This document shows positions 14,955 through 15,205 of a stretch of 15,205 nucleotides of DNA, in pieces. A program made the translations under genes and the position numbers. Source of the DNA: CAZISM01 sp964541895 (GTDB taxonomy: Bacteria > Zhuqueibacterota > Zhuqueibacteria > Residuimicrobiales > Residuimicrobiaceae); assembly GCA_964541895.1 (NCBI GenBank), contig CAZISM010000123.1, positions 1-15,205 on the forward strand. The letters are read 5' to 3'. The notes below the pieces were generated by a model, which had not been told where the DNA came from, made no database searches, and saw nothing but the letters and a program-made list of their open reading frames with translations. The first letter of the stretch is position 1. Every line of letters begins with the position of its first letter.

Positions 14955-15205
14955 CTATGGTATTTGGCGGCCGGCTGTGATCGTGCGGTGCACCAGGTTG
15001 ACTCCAAAGTGGTAAGGTAGTTGTTCGGGCTTGTTAATATTGAGGATAACGAGATCTGCCTTTTTACCTGGCTCGAGGCTGCCGACCTCCTGGCCGCGGT
15101 CAATCGCCCAGGCTGCATTTATCGTCGCAGCCGTGATGGCTTCAGCCGCCGTCATTTTCAGCTTCAGGCATGCCAGGGCCACCATCATCTGCATGGAAAA
15201 GCATG
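14955..15205 (-). CDS. hutI: Imidazolonepropionase, C-terminal part (5' end outside window)
   Basis: The minus-strand frame is open to the right edge and ends at TAG (14955-14957). The last 83 residues include LACLKLKMTAAEAITAATIN, GSLEPGKKADLVILNINKPE and QLPYHFGVNLV. This is the characteristic C-terminus of HutI, an amidohydrolase-superfamily enzyme that hydrolyses 4-imidazolone-5-propanoate to N-formimino-L-glutamate in histidine degradation. The catalytic metal-binding residues lie upstream, outside the window. The LPYHFGVN segment distinguishes HutI from other amidohydrolases. Confidence 0.88.
   Translation of the reverse strand, partial: CFSMQMMVALACLKLKMTAAEAITAATINAAWAIDRGQEVGSLEPGKKADLVILNINKPEQLPYHFGVNLVHRTITAGRQIP

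Noticed and set aside
15150..15205. Apparent two-residue deletion in hutI before SMQM
   Set aside because: It lies within 10 bases of the window edge and rests on memory of homologues; not enough sequence to judge.

Overview
The window looks like a metagenome-assembled scaffold. It contains a 100-N gap flanked by an exact 55-base duplication. The source is probably a Gram-negative bacterium with a Bacteroidota/Calditrichota-like (FCB-type) gene set. Support for this comes from a lipoprotein, a Tat-type Rieske protein, a predicted outer-membrane barrel of the DUF5777 type, several Sec signal peptides, and moderately GC-rich coding with clear AGGA/GGAG ribosome binding sites. The phylum is an inference; there is no rRNA or other marker gene here.

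Left part (1-2988): the 3' end of a PHP-domain phosphoesterase-like gene is followed at 13 bases by a secreted TolB-like beta-propeller protein. About 1.1 kb without an intact gene comes next. It holds two decayed gene fragments pointing at each other: the N-terminus of a secreted protein (+) and the C-terminus of a TIM-barrel glycoside-hydrolase-like protein (-). A 93-base palindrome-rich structured element follows.

Middle (2989-8775): an SSS-family sodium:solute symporter and a uroporphyrinogen-decarboxylase-superfamily (MtaA/CmuA-like) protein form a tight operon. Its third gene, an MFS transporter, survives only as about 39 codons. A LysE-family exporter on the minus strand runs through the assembly gap. 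A secreted GH36 alpha-galactosidase is divergent from it.

Right part (8931-15205): a lipoprotein fuses a YncE/YVTN propeller to an alkaline-phosphatase-superfamily phosphoesterase and is closed by a clear terminator. After a leader containing a second terminator-like hairpin comes a compact three-gene operon: YceI-like periplasmic protein, DUF5777 outer-membrane barrel and Tat/lipoprotein Rieske protein. This is the best candidate for an undescribed system, a periplasmic redox or isoprenoid-quinone module without a cytochrome b partner in view. Convergent to it are a secreted His/aromatic-rich basic protein and, at the edge, the 3' end of imidazolonepropionase (hutI, histidine degradation).

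Taken together the window shows polysaccharide/sugar use (GH36, symporter, hydrolase remnant), envelope proteins and a redox operon, with strong signs of gene decay or rearrangement around the symporter operon.
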